A DNA stretch of 64,000 nt from Croceibacterium_B sp963811255 (GTDB lineage Bacteria; Pseudomonadota; Alphaproteobacteria; Sphingomonadales; Sphingomonadaceae), in assembly GCA_963811255.1 (NCBI GenBank), contig CAWEQI010000001.1:496001-560000 (forward strand), given 5' to 3'. The notes beneath the pieces were generated by a model that worked only from the letters and a program-made list of their open reading frames with translations, made no database searches and was not told where the DNA came from. This document shows positions 1-8,002 of the stretch, in pieces; position 1 is the first letter of the stretch; each line of letters begins with the position of its first letter. A program made the translations under genes and the position numbers.

Positions 1-701
1 CGCAGGTATTCGATGTGCGGCATCCGGCTGAGCGTTTCGGGGTCCTTGATCAGCTGGTCGATGAAGTTGAGGTCGAACTGCTTGTTGATCAGCCCGGCGC
101 GCGGCCCCTGCAACTGGTGGCTCATCCCGCCGGTGCCCCACACATGAACCTTGAGGTCCTCGGGGAAGCTCTCAACCGCAGCCTTGATGCTGTCGCCGAG
201 ATTGAAGCAGCGCCGCCCGCTCGGCGGCGGATAGGTCACGACGTTGACCGGGAACGGGATCACCCGGCACGGCCATTCCTCGGGCTCGCCGAAGATCATC
301 GACAGCGGCACCGTGCAGCCGTGATCGACGTCCATATCGTTCATGATGGTCATGTCGAACTCGTCGAGGATCAGGCTTTGCGCCATGTGCCAGGCGAGGT
401 CGGGATGGCCGATCACGTCGGGCACGGGCCGCGGGCCCCAGCCCTCGTCGGCCGGCTTGAAGCGCTCGGCGCAGCCGATGGCAAACGTCGGGATGATGTT
501 CATGTCGAACGCGGAGGCGTGGTCGTTGTAGACCAGGATCACCACGTCGGGCATGTTCTCGGGCCGGGCAATCCATTCGCGGATCGGCTCGTAGCCCTGG
601 AACACCGGGCGCCAGTAATCGTCGCCGGTCTTGCCGGTCTGCATCGCCGCGCCGAGCGCGGGAATGTGGCTCGAGGTGATGCCGGCGGTTATGCGGGCCA
701 T
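1..701 (-). CDS. ligB: Protocatechuate 4,5-dioxygenase beta subunit LigB (C-terminus beyond window)
   Basis: Catalytic subunit of the extradiol dioxygenase that opens protocatechuate to 4-carboxy-2-hydroxymuconate-6-semialdehyde. About 233 of the usual ~300 residues are present; the C-terminus lies beyond base 1. The N-terminus reads MARITAGITSSHIP, giving iron ligand His12, and VYNDHASAFDMN carries the second ligand near residue 61. The third ligand (Glu242 in SYK-6 LigB) is off the window. The ATG sits one base after the ligA stop, the normal ligAB arrangement. Gallate dioxygenases are relatives, but the separate ligA gene favours LigB. Confidence 0.95.
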   Translation of the reverse strand, partial: MARITAGITSSHIPALGAAMQTGKTGDDYWRPVFQGYEPIREWIARPENMPDVVILVYNDHASAFDMNIIPTFAIGCAERFKPADEGWGPRPVPDVIGHPDLAWHMAQSLILDEFDMTIMNDMDVDHGCTVPLSMIFGEPEEWPCRVIPFPVNVVTYPPPSGRRCFNLGDSIKAAVESFPEDLKVHVWGTGGMSHQLQGPRAGLINKQFDLNFIDQLIKDPETLSRMPHIEYL

Positions 702-702
702 G

Positions 703-1122
703 TCAGCGTCCTTCCTTGATCGAGCGCTGCCCTTCGGGCGAACGGCCGCCCTTGAGCATCATTTCGGCGTATTCTTCCTGCGTCATCCCGGTCATGGACC
801 CCGCGGCGAACTGGAAGCTTTTCTTGTCCGTCGAGAAAAGCTTGGACAGGAAATAGATGTTCCCGCCCTCGTCGATCATCGCGTTGTAGTCGCGCGCCAA
901 CACCGCCTTCTTGGCCGCGTCGGTCAGCGGCCATTCGTCCAGATAGGCCTTCTCGTCGGCGAGAAACCGCTTGCGGTTTTCCTCCTTCATCAGGCTCATC
1001 GCGAACTGGTTCAACTGATAGCCCTGGCGGGCCCGCTGCGCGGTGAACACGCGGGTGCCCGGAATGTCGTCGAACTCGGCAAGGTACTTGTGGATGTCGA
1101 TCCGCTCTTTCTTGTCGGGCAT
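703..1122 (-). CDS. ligA: Protocatechuate 4,5-dioxygenase alpha subunit LigA
   Basis: Small, non-iron subunit of the LigAB dioxygenase; it caps the active site of LigB. It has 139 residues, the same as SYK-6 LigA, and keeps family stretches such as AEFDDIPGTRVFTAQRAR, LARDYNAMIDEGGN and GSMTGMTQEEYA. The ATG overlaps the stop of the upstream DUF2218 gene (TGATG), so translation is probably coupled. A longer open frame runs upstream, but only the part from MPDKKERIDIHKYL matches the family. Confidence 0.96.
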   Translation of the reverse strand: MPDKKERIDIHKYLAEFDDIPGTRVFTAQRARQGYQLNQFAMSLMKEENRKRFLADEKAYLDEWPLTDAAKKAVLARDYNAMIDEGGNIYFLSKLFSTDKKSFQFAAGSMTGMTQEEYAEMMLKGGRSPEGQRSIKEGR

Positions 1123-1433
1123 CAGTCGGTCCATTCGTAAGTCAGCGGCGCCTCGCGGAAGGCGAAGCGGTCGATATGGCGCTCGATCACCCCGCGCATG
1201 CGCTCGTTCTCGTCCTTGTCGGCGGTGGTCAGGGTAATCGCGATTCCCTCGGGCCGCGCGGTCATCACCGCGCTGGTGGTGTCGGAGAACGGGAACGCGC
1301 CCATCCCGTCGCCCTCGTCGTAGCTGGTCGCCATCTTGTGGCCCCAGTGGCTGACGAGCTGCTGAATGTAGCGCTCGGGCTTCTCGCACTTGGCGAAGCC
1401 TTGGGCGACGACGGGGGTGTCGGTTTCACTCAC
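1122..1433 (-). CDS. DUF2218 family protein in the lig operon
   Basis: A 103-residue soluble protein of the DUF2218 family, recognised by its length, the early aromatic/His segment (YIQQLVSHWGHKM) and the C-terminal segment ERHIDRFAFREAPLTYEW. No biochemical role is established for the family. It is locked between ligJ and ligA: its GTG start overlaps the ligJ stop (GTGA) and its stop overlaps the ligA start. That coupling suggests a role in protocatechuate catabolism, which is inference. No signal peptide or membrane segment is visible. The GTG start is chosen because it gives the standard family N-terminus. Confidence 0.8.
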   Translation of the reverse strand: MSETDTPVVAQGFAKCEKPERYIQQLVSHWGHKMATSYDEGDGMGAFPFSDTTSAVMTARPEGIAITLTTADKDENERMRGVIERHIDRFAFREAPLTYEWTD

Positions 1434-2455
1434 AATCCACGCTCTTTCAACTGGGCGTCAAGCCGCGGATAGACGATCCGCGCGTTGCCCTCGAAGATCA
1501 TGTGCTTCTCATGGTCCGAGATATCAAGCGCATCGACGTAACGCTTGGTGTCGTCGAAATAGTGCCCGGTCTCCGGGTCGATCCCGCGCACCGCGCCGAC
1601 CATCTCGCTGCCGAACAGGATGTTCTTGTTTTCGATCACGTCGGCCAGCAGGTCGATCCCCGGCTGGTGATAGACGCAGGTGTCGAAGAACACGTTGGTC
1701 ATGATGTATTCGCTGAGCGCCGGCTTCTTGAGCATGTCGGCGAGCCCGCGATAGCGGCCCCAGTGATAGGGCACCGCGCCGCCGCCGTGCGGGATGATGA
1801 AGCGCAGCTTTGGAAAGCGCGAAAACAGATCGCCTTCCATCAGCTGCATGAAGGCGACCGTGTCGGCCGCGAGATAGAACCCGCCGGTCGCGTGCATCGC
1901 CGGATTGCACGATCCGGAGACGTGGATCATCGCCGGCACGTCGAGTTCGCACATCGCCTCGTAGATCGGGAACCAGTATTCGTCCGTCAGCGGCGGATGC
2001 TCGAAATGCCCGCCGCCCGGATCGGGATTGAGGTTGCAGCCGACGAAGCCTAGCTCCTCGACGCAGCGCTTCAGCTCGACGACGCTGGCCGCGAGGTCGG
2101 CCTTGGGGCTCTGCGGCAGCATGCACACCCCGGCGAAAGTCTCGGGGAACAGTTCGGTCACGCGATAGATCAGGTCGTTGCAGCGGCGCGACCATTCGGC
2201 GCTCACCGCCTGGTCGCCGACATGGTGCGCCATGCGGCTGGCGCGAGGGCTGAAGATCGTGACGTCGGCCCCGCGCTCCTTGATCAGCTTCAGCTGGTTC
2301 TTTTCGATCGTCTCGCGGATCTCGTCGTCGCTGATCGCCGGATACGGCGGCGGCGTGCCGCCGCTCTTGAACGCCGCCTTCTGCGCCTCGCGCCATTCGT
2401 CGTGCTGCGGTGGGGCGGTGGTGTAGTGGCCGTGGCAATCGATGATCAGGCTCAT
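1430..2455 (-). CDS. ligJ: 4-oxalomesaconate hydratase LigJ
   Basis: Adds water to 4-oxalomesaconate to form 4-carboxy-4-hydroxy-2-oxoadipate, the substrate of LigK. The protein has 341 residues, the SYK-6 LigJ length, and is an amidohydrolase-superfamily enzyme. Metal-ligand candidates are the HxH at 8 and 10 (IIDCHGHYT), His178 (AMIHVSGS) and Glu284 (FGSEMVGAV). The core GGGAVPYHWGR is also intact. The start overlaps the stop of the upstream DUF1932 gene by four bases (ATGA), and the stop overlaps the GTG of the DUF2218 gene. An upstream extension in the same frame is not conserved and is rejected. Confidence 0.96.
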   Translation of the reverse strand: MSLIIDCHGHYTTAPPQHDEWREAQKAAFKSGGTPPPYPAISDDEIRETIEKNQLKLIKERGADVTIFSPRASRMAHHVGDQAVSAEWSRRCNDLIYRVTELFPETFAGVCMLPQSPKADLAASVVELKRCVEELGFVGCNLNPDPGGGHFEHPPLTDEYWFPIYEAMCELDVPAMIHVSGSCNPAMHATGGFYLAADTVAFMQLMEGDLFSRFPKLRFIIPHGGGAVPYHWGRYRGLADMLKKPALSEYIMTNVFFDTCVYHQPGIDLLADVIENKNILFGSEMVGAVRGIDPETGHYFDDTKRYVDALDISDHEKHMIFEGNARIVYPRLDAQLKERGL

Positions 2456-3288
2456 GCCGCTTGGTCTTTCTTGGTCTTGTTGTTCTCGGCCGCCTCGCGT
2501 TGCAGCCGGACGGTGCCGCGAGTCATCACCGGCTCGACGCCGAGCGCTTGCAGCGTCTTGGCCGATTCTTCCATCTCCGCCGCGCGGCGAAGCCCATGGG
2601 TCGCCATCCGCTCGCGATTGTAGGCGACCTTGTCGGCCCATGGCTGGTGCTTCTCGCTGGCATCGAGCGAAGCCATGACTTCGTCGAACACGCCCGCGGC
2701 CTCGGCCGCCGCGGCGCATTCGGCGCTCAGCGCCTCGAGCCCCTTAACCATCACCGAACGGATCATCTTGATCGCCGAGGCGCGGCCGATCTCGTCACCC
2801 ACGTTGCGGATATTGGAAAAGCCGAGCGCCGCCAGCAGCGGCTGCGCCGCCATGACGTGAGGCCCCGAGATGAGCAGCGGCACCGCCAGCTTCCCGGGAT
2901 TCACCGGCGCCATCACCGCCACGTCGACGTAGCGCCCACCGGCGGCCTCGATCGCCGCGGCGGCCTCACGCTTGGTCTCAGGCGCGACCGAGTTCATGTC
3001 GCACCACAAGCTGCCTTCGGGCAGCAGCGGAGCGTAGTCGCGGGCCGCGGCGAGCGCGGCATCGGCTGTCACCAGCGAGAGAATGAACGCGCGGTCGCCC
3101 AGCGCGCTCGCCGGTCCGTCGCCTGTCTCGACGCCGCATTTTTCCATCGCCGCGCGCCGTTCGGCCAGCACGTCCCAGCCGCGCGTTTCCCCGCGCCAGC
3201 CGGCCGCGCAGGCAAACGTCTCACCGGCTTCGCCGAAGCCGATCAGCGCCACGCGCGGCGCAGAAAGTGAAGGGGTCGAGTCAGCCAT
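2452..3288 (-). CDS. NAD(P)-dependent oxidoreductase, DUF1932 / 6PGDH-like, first gene of the ligJAB operon
   Basis: A 278-residue dehydrogenase with an N-terminal Rossmann fold (VALIGFGEAGETFA near residues 13-26) and a helical DUF1932-type C-terminal domain as in 6-phosphogluconate and 3-hydroxyisobutyrate dehydrogenases. A mid-protein glycine-containing stretch (APVNPGKLAVPLLISG) fits that superfamily. It heads the operon and is translationally coupled to ligJ. It is not LigC, which belongs to the Gfo/Idh/MocA family, so its substrate is unknown. It could act on the ring-fission aldehyde or on a side product; neither is shown. Confidence 0.8.
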   Translation of the reverse strand: MADSTPSLSAPRVALIGFGEAGETFACAAGWRGETRGWDVLAERRAAMEKCGVETGDGPASALGDRAFILSLVTADAALAAARDYAPLLPEGSLWCDMNSVAPETKREAAAAIEAAGGRYVDVAVMAPVNPGKLAVPLLISGPHVMAAQPLLAALGFSNIRNVGDEIGRASAIKMIRSVMVKGLEALSAECAAAAEAAGVFDEVMASLDASEKHQPWADKVAYNRERMATHGLRRAAEMEESAKTLQALGVEPVMTRGTVRLQREAAENNKTKKDQAA

Positions 3289-3305
3289 CCTCTTGTCGCC
3301 GGTCG

Positions 3306-3331
3306 CTTACAAAATGTAAGTGTTGCTTACA
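3306..3331. promoter_or_regulatory. Overlapping palindromic operator between the divergent lig operons
   Basis: Three alternating half-sites, CTTACA (3306-3311), TGTAAG (3315-3320) and CTTACA (3326-3331), form two overlapping inverted repeats. The first contains TTACAAAATGTAA, a T-N11-A palindrome as bound by LysR-type regulators. It lies 18 bases from the DUF1932 start and about 90 bases upstream of ligK, so it could control both operons. LigR of SYK-6 is LysR-type, but no regulator gene lies in this window. The repeats are seen; the regulator is inferred. Confidence 0.65.
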
Positions 3332-3418
3332 AGTTTGCCGAAGCGCTATCGCATCCCCTTGACGCGGAGGCCGCCAGCAGTCCACCGGGCGGCGGCATTT
3401 TCTAGGAGAGTCGAACCC

Positions 3419-4093
3419 ATGGCAGGCGTCGTCGTCCAGAACATCGAGCGCGCGGACAAGGCGGTGGTCGAGGCCCTCGGCGCGTGCGGTGTCGCCACCG
3501 TGCACGAAGCGGCCGGGCGCACCGGGCTGCTCGCCAGCTACATGCGCCCGATCTACCCCGGCGCGCGGATCGGCGCGAGCGCGGTGACCATCAGCGTGCC
3601 GCCGGGCGACAACTATATGGTCCACGCCGCGATCGAGCAGCTCCAGCACGGCGACGTGCTGGTGATTGCACCGACCAGCCCGTGCGAAGACGGCTATTTC
3701 GGCGACCTGCTCGCCACCAGCGCCCAGGCGCGCGGCTGCAAGGGCCTGGTGATCGACGCCGGCGTGCGCGACGTGCGCGACCTCCATGAGATGAACTTCC
3801 CGGTATGGTCTAAGCGCATCTTCGCCCAGGGGACGATCAAGGCCAGCCTCGGCAGCGTCAATGTCGACGTGGTCTGCGCCGGGGCCTACATCCGCCCGGG
3901 TGACGTGATCGTCGCCGACGACGACGGCGTCTGCGTCGTCAAGCGCGAGGACGCGGCGAAAGTGCTCGAAAAGGCCCAGGCCCGCGAGGCCAACGAGACC
4001 GAGAAGCGCGAGAAGCTCGCCAGCGGCGTGCTCGGCCTCGACATGTACGGCTTTCGCCAAAAGCTCACCGACATGGGGCTCAAGTGGATCTGA
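3419..4093 (+). CDS. ligK: 4-carboxy-4-hydroxy-2-oxoadipate aldolase LigK
   Basis: Last enzyme of protocatechuate 4,5-cleavage; splits 4-carboxy-4-hydroxy-2-oxoadipate to pyruvate and oxaloacetate. The 224 residues match the RraA-like class II aldolase family. The conserved block EDGYFGDLLATSA (90-102) is followed by VIDAGVRD, with the Arg117-Asp118 pair used for substrate and metal binding. The ATG follows a good ribosome-binding site (TAGGAGAG); an upstream in-frame extension to 3320 would run into the operator region and is not conserved. First gene of the ligKUI operon. Confidence 0.95.
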   Translation: MAGVVVQNIERADKAVVEALGACGVATVHEAAGRTGLLASYMRPIYPGARIGASAVTISVPPGDNYMVHAAIEQLQHGDVLVIAPTSPCEDGYFGDLLATSAQARGCKGLVIDAGVRDVRDLHEMNFPVWSKRIFAQGTIKASLGSVNVDVVCAGAYIRPGDVIVADDDGVCVVKREDAAKVLEKAQAREANETEKREKLASGVLGLDMYGFRQKLTDMGLKWI

Positions 4094-5148
4094 CCTCCGC
4101 GCCGGTCATGTGGATGCGCGGCGGCACGTCGAAAGGCGGCTACTTCCTCGCCTCCGACCTGCCCCCCGACACCGGCGAGCGCGACGCGTTCCTGCTCAGA
4201 GTGATGGGCAGCCCCGATCCGCGGCAGATCGACGGGATGGGCGGGGCCGACCCGCTGACCAGCAAGGTCGCGGTGATCCGGAAGAGCGAGCGCGAGGGGA
4301 TCGACGTCGATTACCTGTTCCTGCAGGTGTTCGTCGACCAGCCGATCGTCACCGACCAGCAGAACTGCGGCAACATCCTCGCCGGGGTCGGCCCGTTCGC
4401 CATCGAGCGCGGACTGGTCGCCGCCACCGGCGATGAGACCCGGGTGGCGATCTTCATGGAAAACACCGGCCAGGTCGCGGTCGCCACCGTCGAGACGCCC
4501 GGCGGCACGGTCAACTACGCGGGCGACGCGCGGATCGACGGCGTCCCCGGCACGCACGCGCCGATCCCGCTCGAATTCCGCGACACGGCCGGTTCGACCT
4601 GCGGCGCGCTGCTGCCCACCGGCAACCCGGTCGACGCCATCGACGGCGTGCGCTGCACGCTGATCGACAACGGCATGCCGAGCGTGGTGTTCAAGGCCGA
4701 AGAGGTCGGCGCGACCGGCTACGAGACCCGCGCCGAGCTCGAATCCGAAGCCTTCGCCCCCGTCCGCGCCCGCATCGAGCGCGTTCGCCTCACGGCCGGC
4801 CCGCTGATGAACCTCGGCGACGTGAGCCAGAAGTCGGTCCCCAAGATGATGCTCGTCGCTCCCCCGCGCAACGGCGGCGCGGTCACCGTGCGCAGCTTCA
4901 TCCCGCACCGCGCGCACGCTTCTATCGGCGTGCTCGGCGCGGTGAGCGTGGCGACCGCGTGCCTCGTCCCCGGCTCGCCCGCCGCCGAAGTCGCCGACAT
5001 TCCCGAGGGCAAGCGCAAGACCCTCTCGGTCGAACACCCCTCTGGCGAAATGAGCTGTGTGCTCGAAGTGAACGATGCCGGCGAGGTCGAAACCGCCGCG
5101 CTGCTGCGAACGGCACGCAAGCTGATGGATGGGGTGGTGTTCGTTTGA
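4084..5148 (+). CDS. ligU: 4-oxalomesaconate tautomerase LigU
   Basis: PrpF-fold isomerase that shifts the double bond of 4-oxalomesaconate before hydration by LigJ. It has 354 residues, with the N-terminal signature MRGGTSKGGYF and catalytic-position residues Lys61 and Cys95 (DQQNCGNILAG), equivalent to Lys66 and Cys100 of SYK-6 LigU. The chosen GTG start overlaps the last ten bases of ligK. The next start, ATG at 4108, would leave only one residue before MRGGTSKG, shorter than usual, so GTG is preferred. Confidence 0.93.
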   Translation: MDLTSAPVMWMRGGTSKGGYFLASDLPPDTGERDAFLLRVMGSPDPRQIDGMGGADPLTSKVAVIRKSEREGIDVDYLFLQVFVDQPIVTDQQNCGNILAGVGPFAIERGLVAATGDETRVAIFMENTGQVAVATVETPGGTVNYAGDARIDGVPGTHAPIPLEFRDTAGSTCGALLPTGNPVDAIDGVRCTLIDNGMPSVVFKAEEVGATGYETRAELESEAFAPVRARIERVRLTAGPLMNLGDVSQKSVPKMMLVAPPRNGGAVTVRSFIPHRAHASIGVLGAVSVATACLVPGSPAAEVADIPEGKRKTLSVEHPSGEMSCVLEVNDAGEVETAALLRTARKLMDGVVFV

Positions 5149-5163
5149 CGAAAGAAGAAAGAA

Positions 5164-5257
5164 CCGTTCGCCCTGGGCTTGAAGAAGGGCCGTTTTGCCT
5201 TTCAGCGCCACACTCGAAGAAAAGAGCAGGGCTTCGACAAGCTCGGCCCGAACGGAG
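5164..5257. repeat. Degenerate inverted repeat of the CCGTTCG...GCTTGTCGAAG family
   Basis: Two facing arms, CCGTTCGCCCTGGGCTTG near 5164 and GCTTCGACAAGCTCGGCCCG near 5231, fill most of the ligU-ligI gap. They match, less perfectly, the clean copy at 63235-63325. The element separates ligI from ligU by about 120 bases, so it may affect transcript stability or reduce ligI expression relative to ligKU. Confidence 0.65.
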
Positions 5258-5267
5258 TTGATAGTAA

Positions 5268-6137
5268 GTGTCCGAACGCATCGTCTCCTGGCATCGTAGT
5301 TCCTCAAAGCCGACCTTTACGCCGCCGCCCGGCGCGGTAGACGCGCATTGCCACGTGTTCGGGCCAGAGGCACAGTTCTCGTTCAGCGCCAAGGCCAAGT
5401 ACCTGCCGGCCGACGCCACGCCGGAAATGCTGTTCGCCTTGCGCGATTTCCTCGGCTTCTCGCGCAACGTCATCGTCCAGGCGAGCTGTCACGGCAGCGA
5501 TAACAGCGCGACCCTGAACGCCATCGCCAAATCGAACGGCAAGGCCCGCGGCGTGGCGGTGGTCGATCCCGCGGTCTCACAAGAGGAGCTTCAGGCGCTG
5601 CATGAAGGGGGCATGCGCGGCGTGCGCTTCAACTTCCTCAAGCGACTGGTCGACAACGCACCGAAGGACAAGTTCCTGGAAGTGGCGCGGCGGCTGCCGA
5701 AGGACTGGCACGTGGTAATCTACTTCGAGGCCGACATTCTCGAGGAGCTGCGCCCGTTCATCGACGCGATCCCCGTGCCGCTGGTGATCGATCACATGGG
5801 CCGCCCGGACGTGACGCAAGGTCCCGACGGCCCCGACATGCGCGCGTTCCGGCGCCTGCTCGACAGCCGCCCGGACATCAATTTCAAGCCGACCTGCCCC
5901 GACCGGCTCGACCCCACCGGCGACCCGTGGAACAAGTTCGCCGAGGCGGTCGCCCCGCTGGTCGCGGATTACCCGGACCGCTGCATCTGGGGCACCGACT
6001 GGCCGCACCCCAACCAGCAGAATGCGGTGCCCGACGACGGTCACATCGTCGATATGATCCCGCGCATCGCCCCGACCGCCGAGCTGCAGCACAAGCTGCT
6101 CGTGACCAATCCGGACCGGCTCTATTGGAGCGACTGA
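5268..6137 (+). CDS. ligI: 2-pyrone-4,6-dicarboxylate lactonase LigI
   Basis: Hydrolyses 2-pyrone-4,6-dicarboxylate to 4-oxalomesaconate. This 289-residue amidohydrolase-superfamily enzyme has its active-site residues in family positions: His27 and His29 (DAHCHVFGP), His176 (VIDHMGRPD) and Asp244 (WGTDWPHPN), matching His31, His33, His180 and Asp248 of SYK-6 LigI with a constant offset of four. It starts with GTG. It lies downstream of ligU across a palindromic repeat and is probably part of the same transcript. Confidence 0.95.
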   Translation: MSERIVSWHRSSSKPTFTPPPGAVDAHCHVFGPEAQFSFSAKAKYLPADATPEMLFALRDFLGFSRNVIVQASCHGSDNSATLNAIAKSNGKARGVAVVDPAVSQEELQALHEGGMRGVRFNFLKRLVDNAPKDKFLEVARRLPKDWHVVIYFEADILEELRPFIDAIPVPLVIDHMGRPDVTQGPDGPDMRAFRRLLDSRPDINFKPTCPDRLDPTGDPWNKFAEAVAPLVADYPDRCIWGTDWPHPNQQNAVPDDGHIVDMIPRIAPTAELQHKLLVTNPDRLYWSD

Positions 6138-6142
6138 AATCT

Positions 6143-6169
6143 TTCGGCGCGTTAACCCTTTTCGCCGAA
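6143..6169 (+). terminator. Weak hairpin after ligI, possible terminator
   Basis: A 7-bp stem (TTCGGCG/CGCCGAA) with a 13-base loop begins six bases after the ligI stop. There is no U-run after the stem, so it is at best a weak or Rho-assisted terminator. The loop contains GTTAACC. Confidence 0.35.
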
Positions 6170-6364
6170 TACATTTGACTTTCCGCCCGTTCGCCCCCAC
6201 TTGGCCGCCATCGAGGCGCCTGGCAGCGTGAACTGGCGATAGAAATCGCCCCGGCCGCGTCCTCGGTCCAACCCGGAGCTTCCCTTTTCACGCGGGTCGT
6301 TCAGAACCCGCTTCAGCGCGCCCATTCGCGTGCGCTGTCGCTCATTTGTGAGTCGAAAACCTAT

Positions 6365-7720
6365 ATGACATTCGAAGAACTCGGGCTGTCGCAGCCCGTC
6401 GTCCAGGCGCTTGCGGTCAAGGGCTATGACGCCCCGACACCGATCCAGGCCCAGGCGATCCCCACCGTCCTCACCGGCCGCGACCTGCTCGGCATCGCCC
6501 AGACCGGCACCGGCAAGACCGCGGCGTTCATGCTGCCGTCGATCGACCGCCTGGTCGCCGCCGACAAGCGGCCCAAGCCGCGCTCGTGCCGTATGCTCAT
6601 CCTCGCGCCGACGCGCGAGCTCGCCGGGCAGATCGCCCAGAGCGCCCGCGACTACGCCCGCTTCGCTCACCTCAAGGTCGTCACCGTGTTCGGCGGCACC
6701 TCGGTCGGGCGCAACAAGCAGGAACTGGCCCGCGGGGTTGACATCTGCGTCGCCACGCCGGGGCGCCTCGTCGATCTCGCCGACCAGCGCGCGATCGATC
6801 TCTCGGCGGTCGAGATCCTCGTCCTCGACGAGGCCGACCAGATGCTCGACCTCGGCTTCATCCACGCCCTCAGGCAGATCGTGAAGCTGCTTCCGCAGAA
6901 GCGCCAAACGCTGCTGTTCTCCGCCACCATGCCCAAGGCGATCCGCCAGCTGGCGAGCCAGTACCTTACCGAGCCATCGCAAATCTCGGTCGCCCCTGCG
7001 GCGACCACCGCCGAGCGGGTCGAGCAGAAGATCGCGATGTGCAACGCCGCTGAAAAGCAGGCGCTGCTGACGATCCTCCTGCGCGACGGCTTCGCCGCGA
7101 AGCAGATGGACCGCGTGCTGATCTTCACCCGCACCAAGCACGGCGCCGACCGGGTGGTGAAGAAGCTTGCCCAGTCGGGCATCCGCGCCAATGCGATCCA
7201 CGGCAACAAGAGCCAGCCGCAGCGCGAGAAGGCGCTCGGCGCCTTCCGCTCGGGCGAGGCGCGCATCCTAGTCGCCACCGACATCGCCGCGCGCGGGATC
7301 GACGTCTCCGGCGTCAGCCACGTGATCAACTTCGAGCTGCCCAACGTCGCCGAACAATACGTCCACCGCATCGGCCGCACCGCCCGCGCCGGCGCCGCGG
7401 GCGTCGCCATCTCGCTGTGCGCGCCGGACGAGAAGGCTTACCTGCGCGATATCTGGAAGCTGACCCGCGCCAACCTCGAGGAAATCGCCCTCCCCGAAGG
7501 CCTCGCCGCCGAAGCGAAGATCGTCAACGCCAAAATCCCAGGCGAGCGCCAGGCCGAACGCCAGGAACGCCGTGAGGAAAGCGCCGAACGCCGCCGCCGC
7601 TTCCCCCCGCGCAACAAGCGCAAGGTCCACGCCAAACCCCACGGCGAGGCCGGGCAGCACAAGGCCTCGGGCAACCCCAACCGCCGCCGCTCCAACAAGC
7701 AGCGCCGCAGCGCGGGCTGA
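6365..7720 (+). CDS. rhlE: DEAD-box ATP-dependent RNA helicase, RhlE-like
   Basis: ATP-dependent RNA unwinding in ribosome assembly or RNA turnover. Helicase core motifs occur in order: Q-motif region (PTPIQAQAIP, 25-34), motif I AQTGTGKT (45-52), PTREL, TPGR, DEAD (155-158), SAT (186-188), then ARGID and HRIGRTARAG in the second RecA domain. A basic, Arg/Lys-rich tail of about 75 residues follows, as in RhlE/DbpA-type proteins and useful for RNA binding. Total 451 residues. The 227-base leader upstream has no gene. No clear Shine-Dalgarno precedes the ATG. Confidence 0.92.
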   Translation: MTFEELGLSQPVVQALAVKGYDAPTPIQAQAIPTVLTGRDLLGIAQTGTGKTAAFMLPSIDRLVAADKRPKPRSCRMLILAPTRELAGQIAQSARDYARFAHLKVVTVFGGTSVGRNKQELARGVDICVATPGRLVDLADQRAIDLSAVEILVLDEADQMLDLGFIHALRQIVKLLPQKRQTLLFSATMPKAIRQLASQYLTEPSQISVAPAATTAERVEQKIAMCNAAEKQALLTILLRDGFAAKQMDRVLIFTRTKHGADRVVKKLAQSGIRANAIHGNKSQPQREKALGAFRSGEARILVATDIAARGIDVSGVSHVINFELPNVAEQYVHRIGRTARAGAAGVAISLCAPDEKAYLRDIWKLTRANLEEIALPEGLAAEAKIVNAKIPGERQAERQERREESAERRRRFPPRNKRKVHAKPHGEAGQHKASGNPNRRRSNKQRRSAG

Positions 7721-7725
7721 GCTTA

Positions 7726-7754
7726 ACGATCCTCCCCTTTTAGGGGAGGATCGT
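7726..7754. terminator. Perfect 13-bp inverted repeat between convergent genes
   Basis: ACGATCCTCCCCT and its exact reverse complement are separated by three T residues, six bases after the helicase stop and just before the end of a minus-strand small gene. It can fold on both transcripts and is probably a bidirectional terminator, though U-runs are short. The core GATCCTCCCC also occurs in the repeats at 50251 and 58541. Confidence 0.55.
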
Positions 7755-7760
7755 GCAAAT

Positions 7761-7943
7761 CTAACCCCGTCCCTCCGGCCCCTTGCCATCCCGGCGGTGC
7801 CGCCACCGCCGCCAGCCATAGCCGCAGCTTACCAGGCCGAACCCGCACGCCACGGCGATACCGCCGACGATCAGCGCGGCGAAGCCGACCGCGCCGGTCA
7901 GGCCCAGCAGGAGTTGCGTCAGGAACTGGAGGACCGTTTTCAA
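7761..7943 (-). CDS. Small membrane protein, hypothetical
   Basis: A 60-residue frame with one long hydrophobic segment (about residues 7-43, enough for one or two membrane passes) and a strongly basic tail (WRRWRHRRDGK). It starts with TTG and has only a weak ribosome-binding site. It follows the DUF1348 gene on the same strand after 60 bases. Positive-inside topology would put the tail in the cytoplasm. I do not recognise a family; it could be a chance frame. Confidence 0.4.
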   Translation of the reverse strand: MKTVLQFLTQLLLGLTGAVGFAALIVGGIAVACGFGLVSCGYGWRRWRHRRDGKGPEGRG

Positions 7944-8002
7944 TGCGCTTCGCCCGTTGCCGGCAGATAAGCGCTTGAGCCGCGGAAACTATCCCTCGCG
8001 GA

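Noticed and set aside
2452..3288. LigC
   Set aside because: LigC is a Gfo/Idh/MocA-family enzyme of about 315 residues; this protein has a 6PGDH-like N-terminus and DUF1932-type C-terminus.
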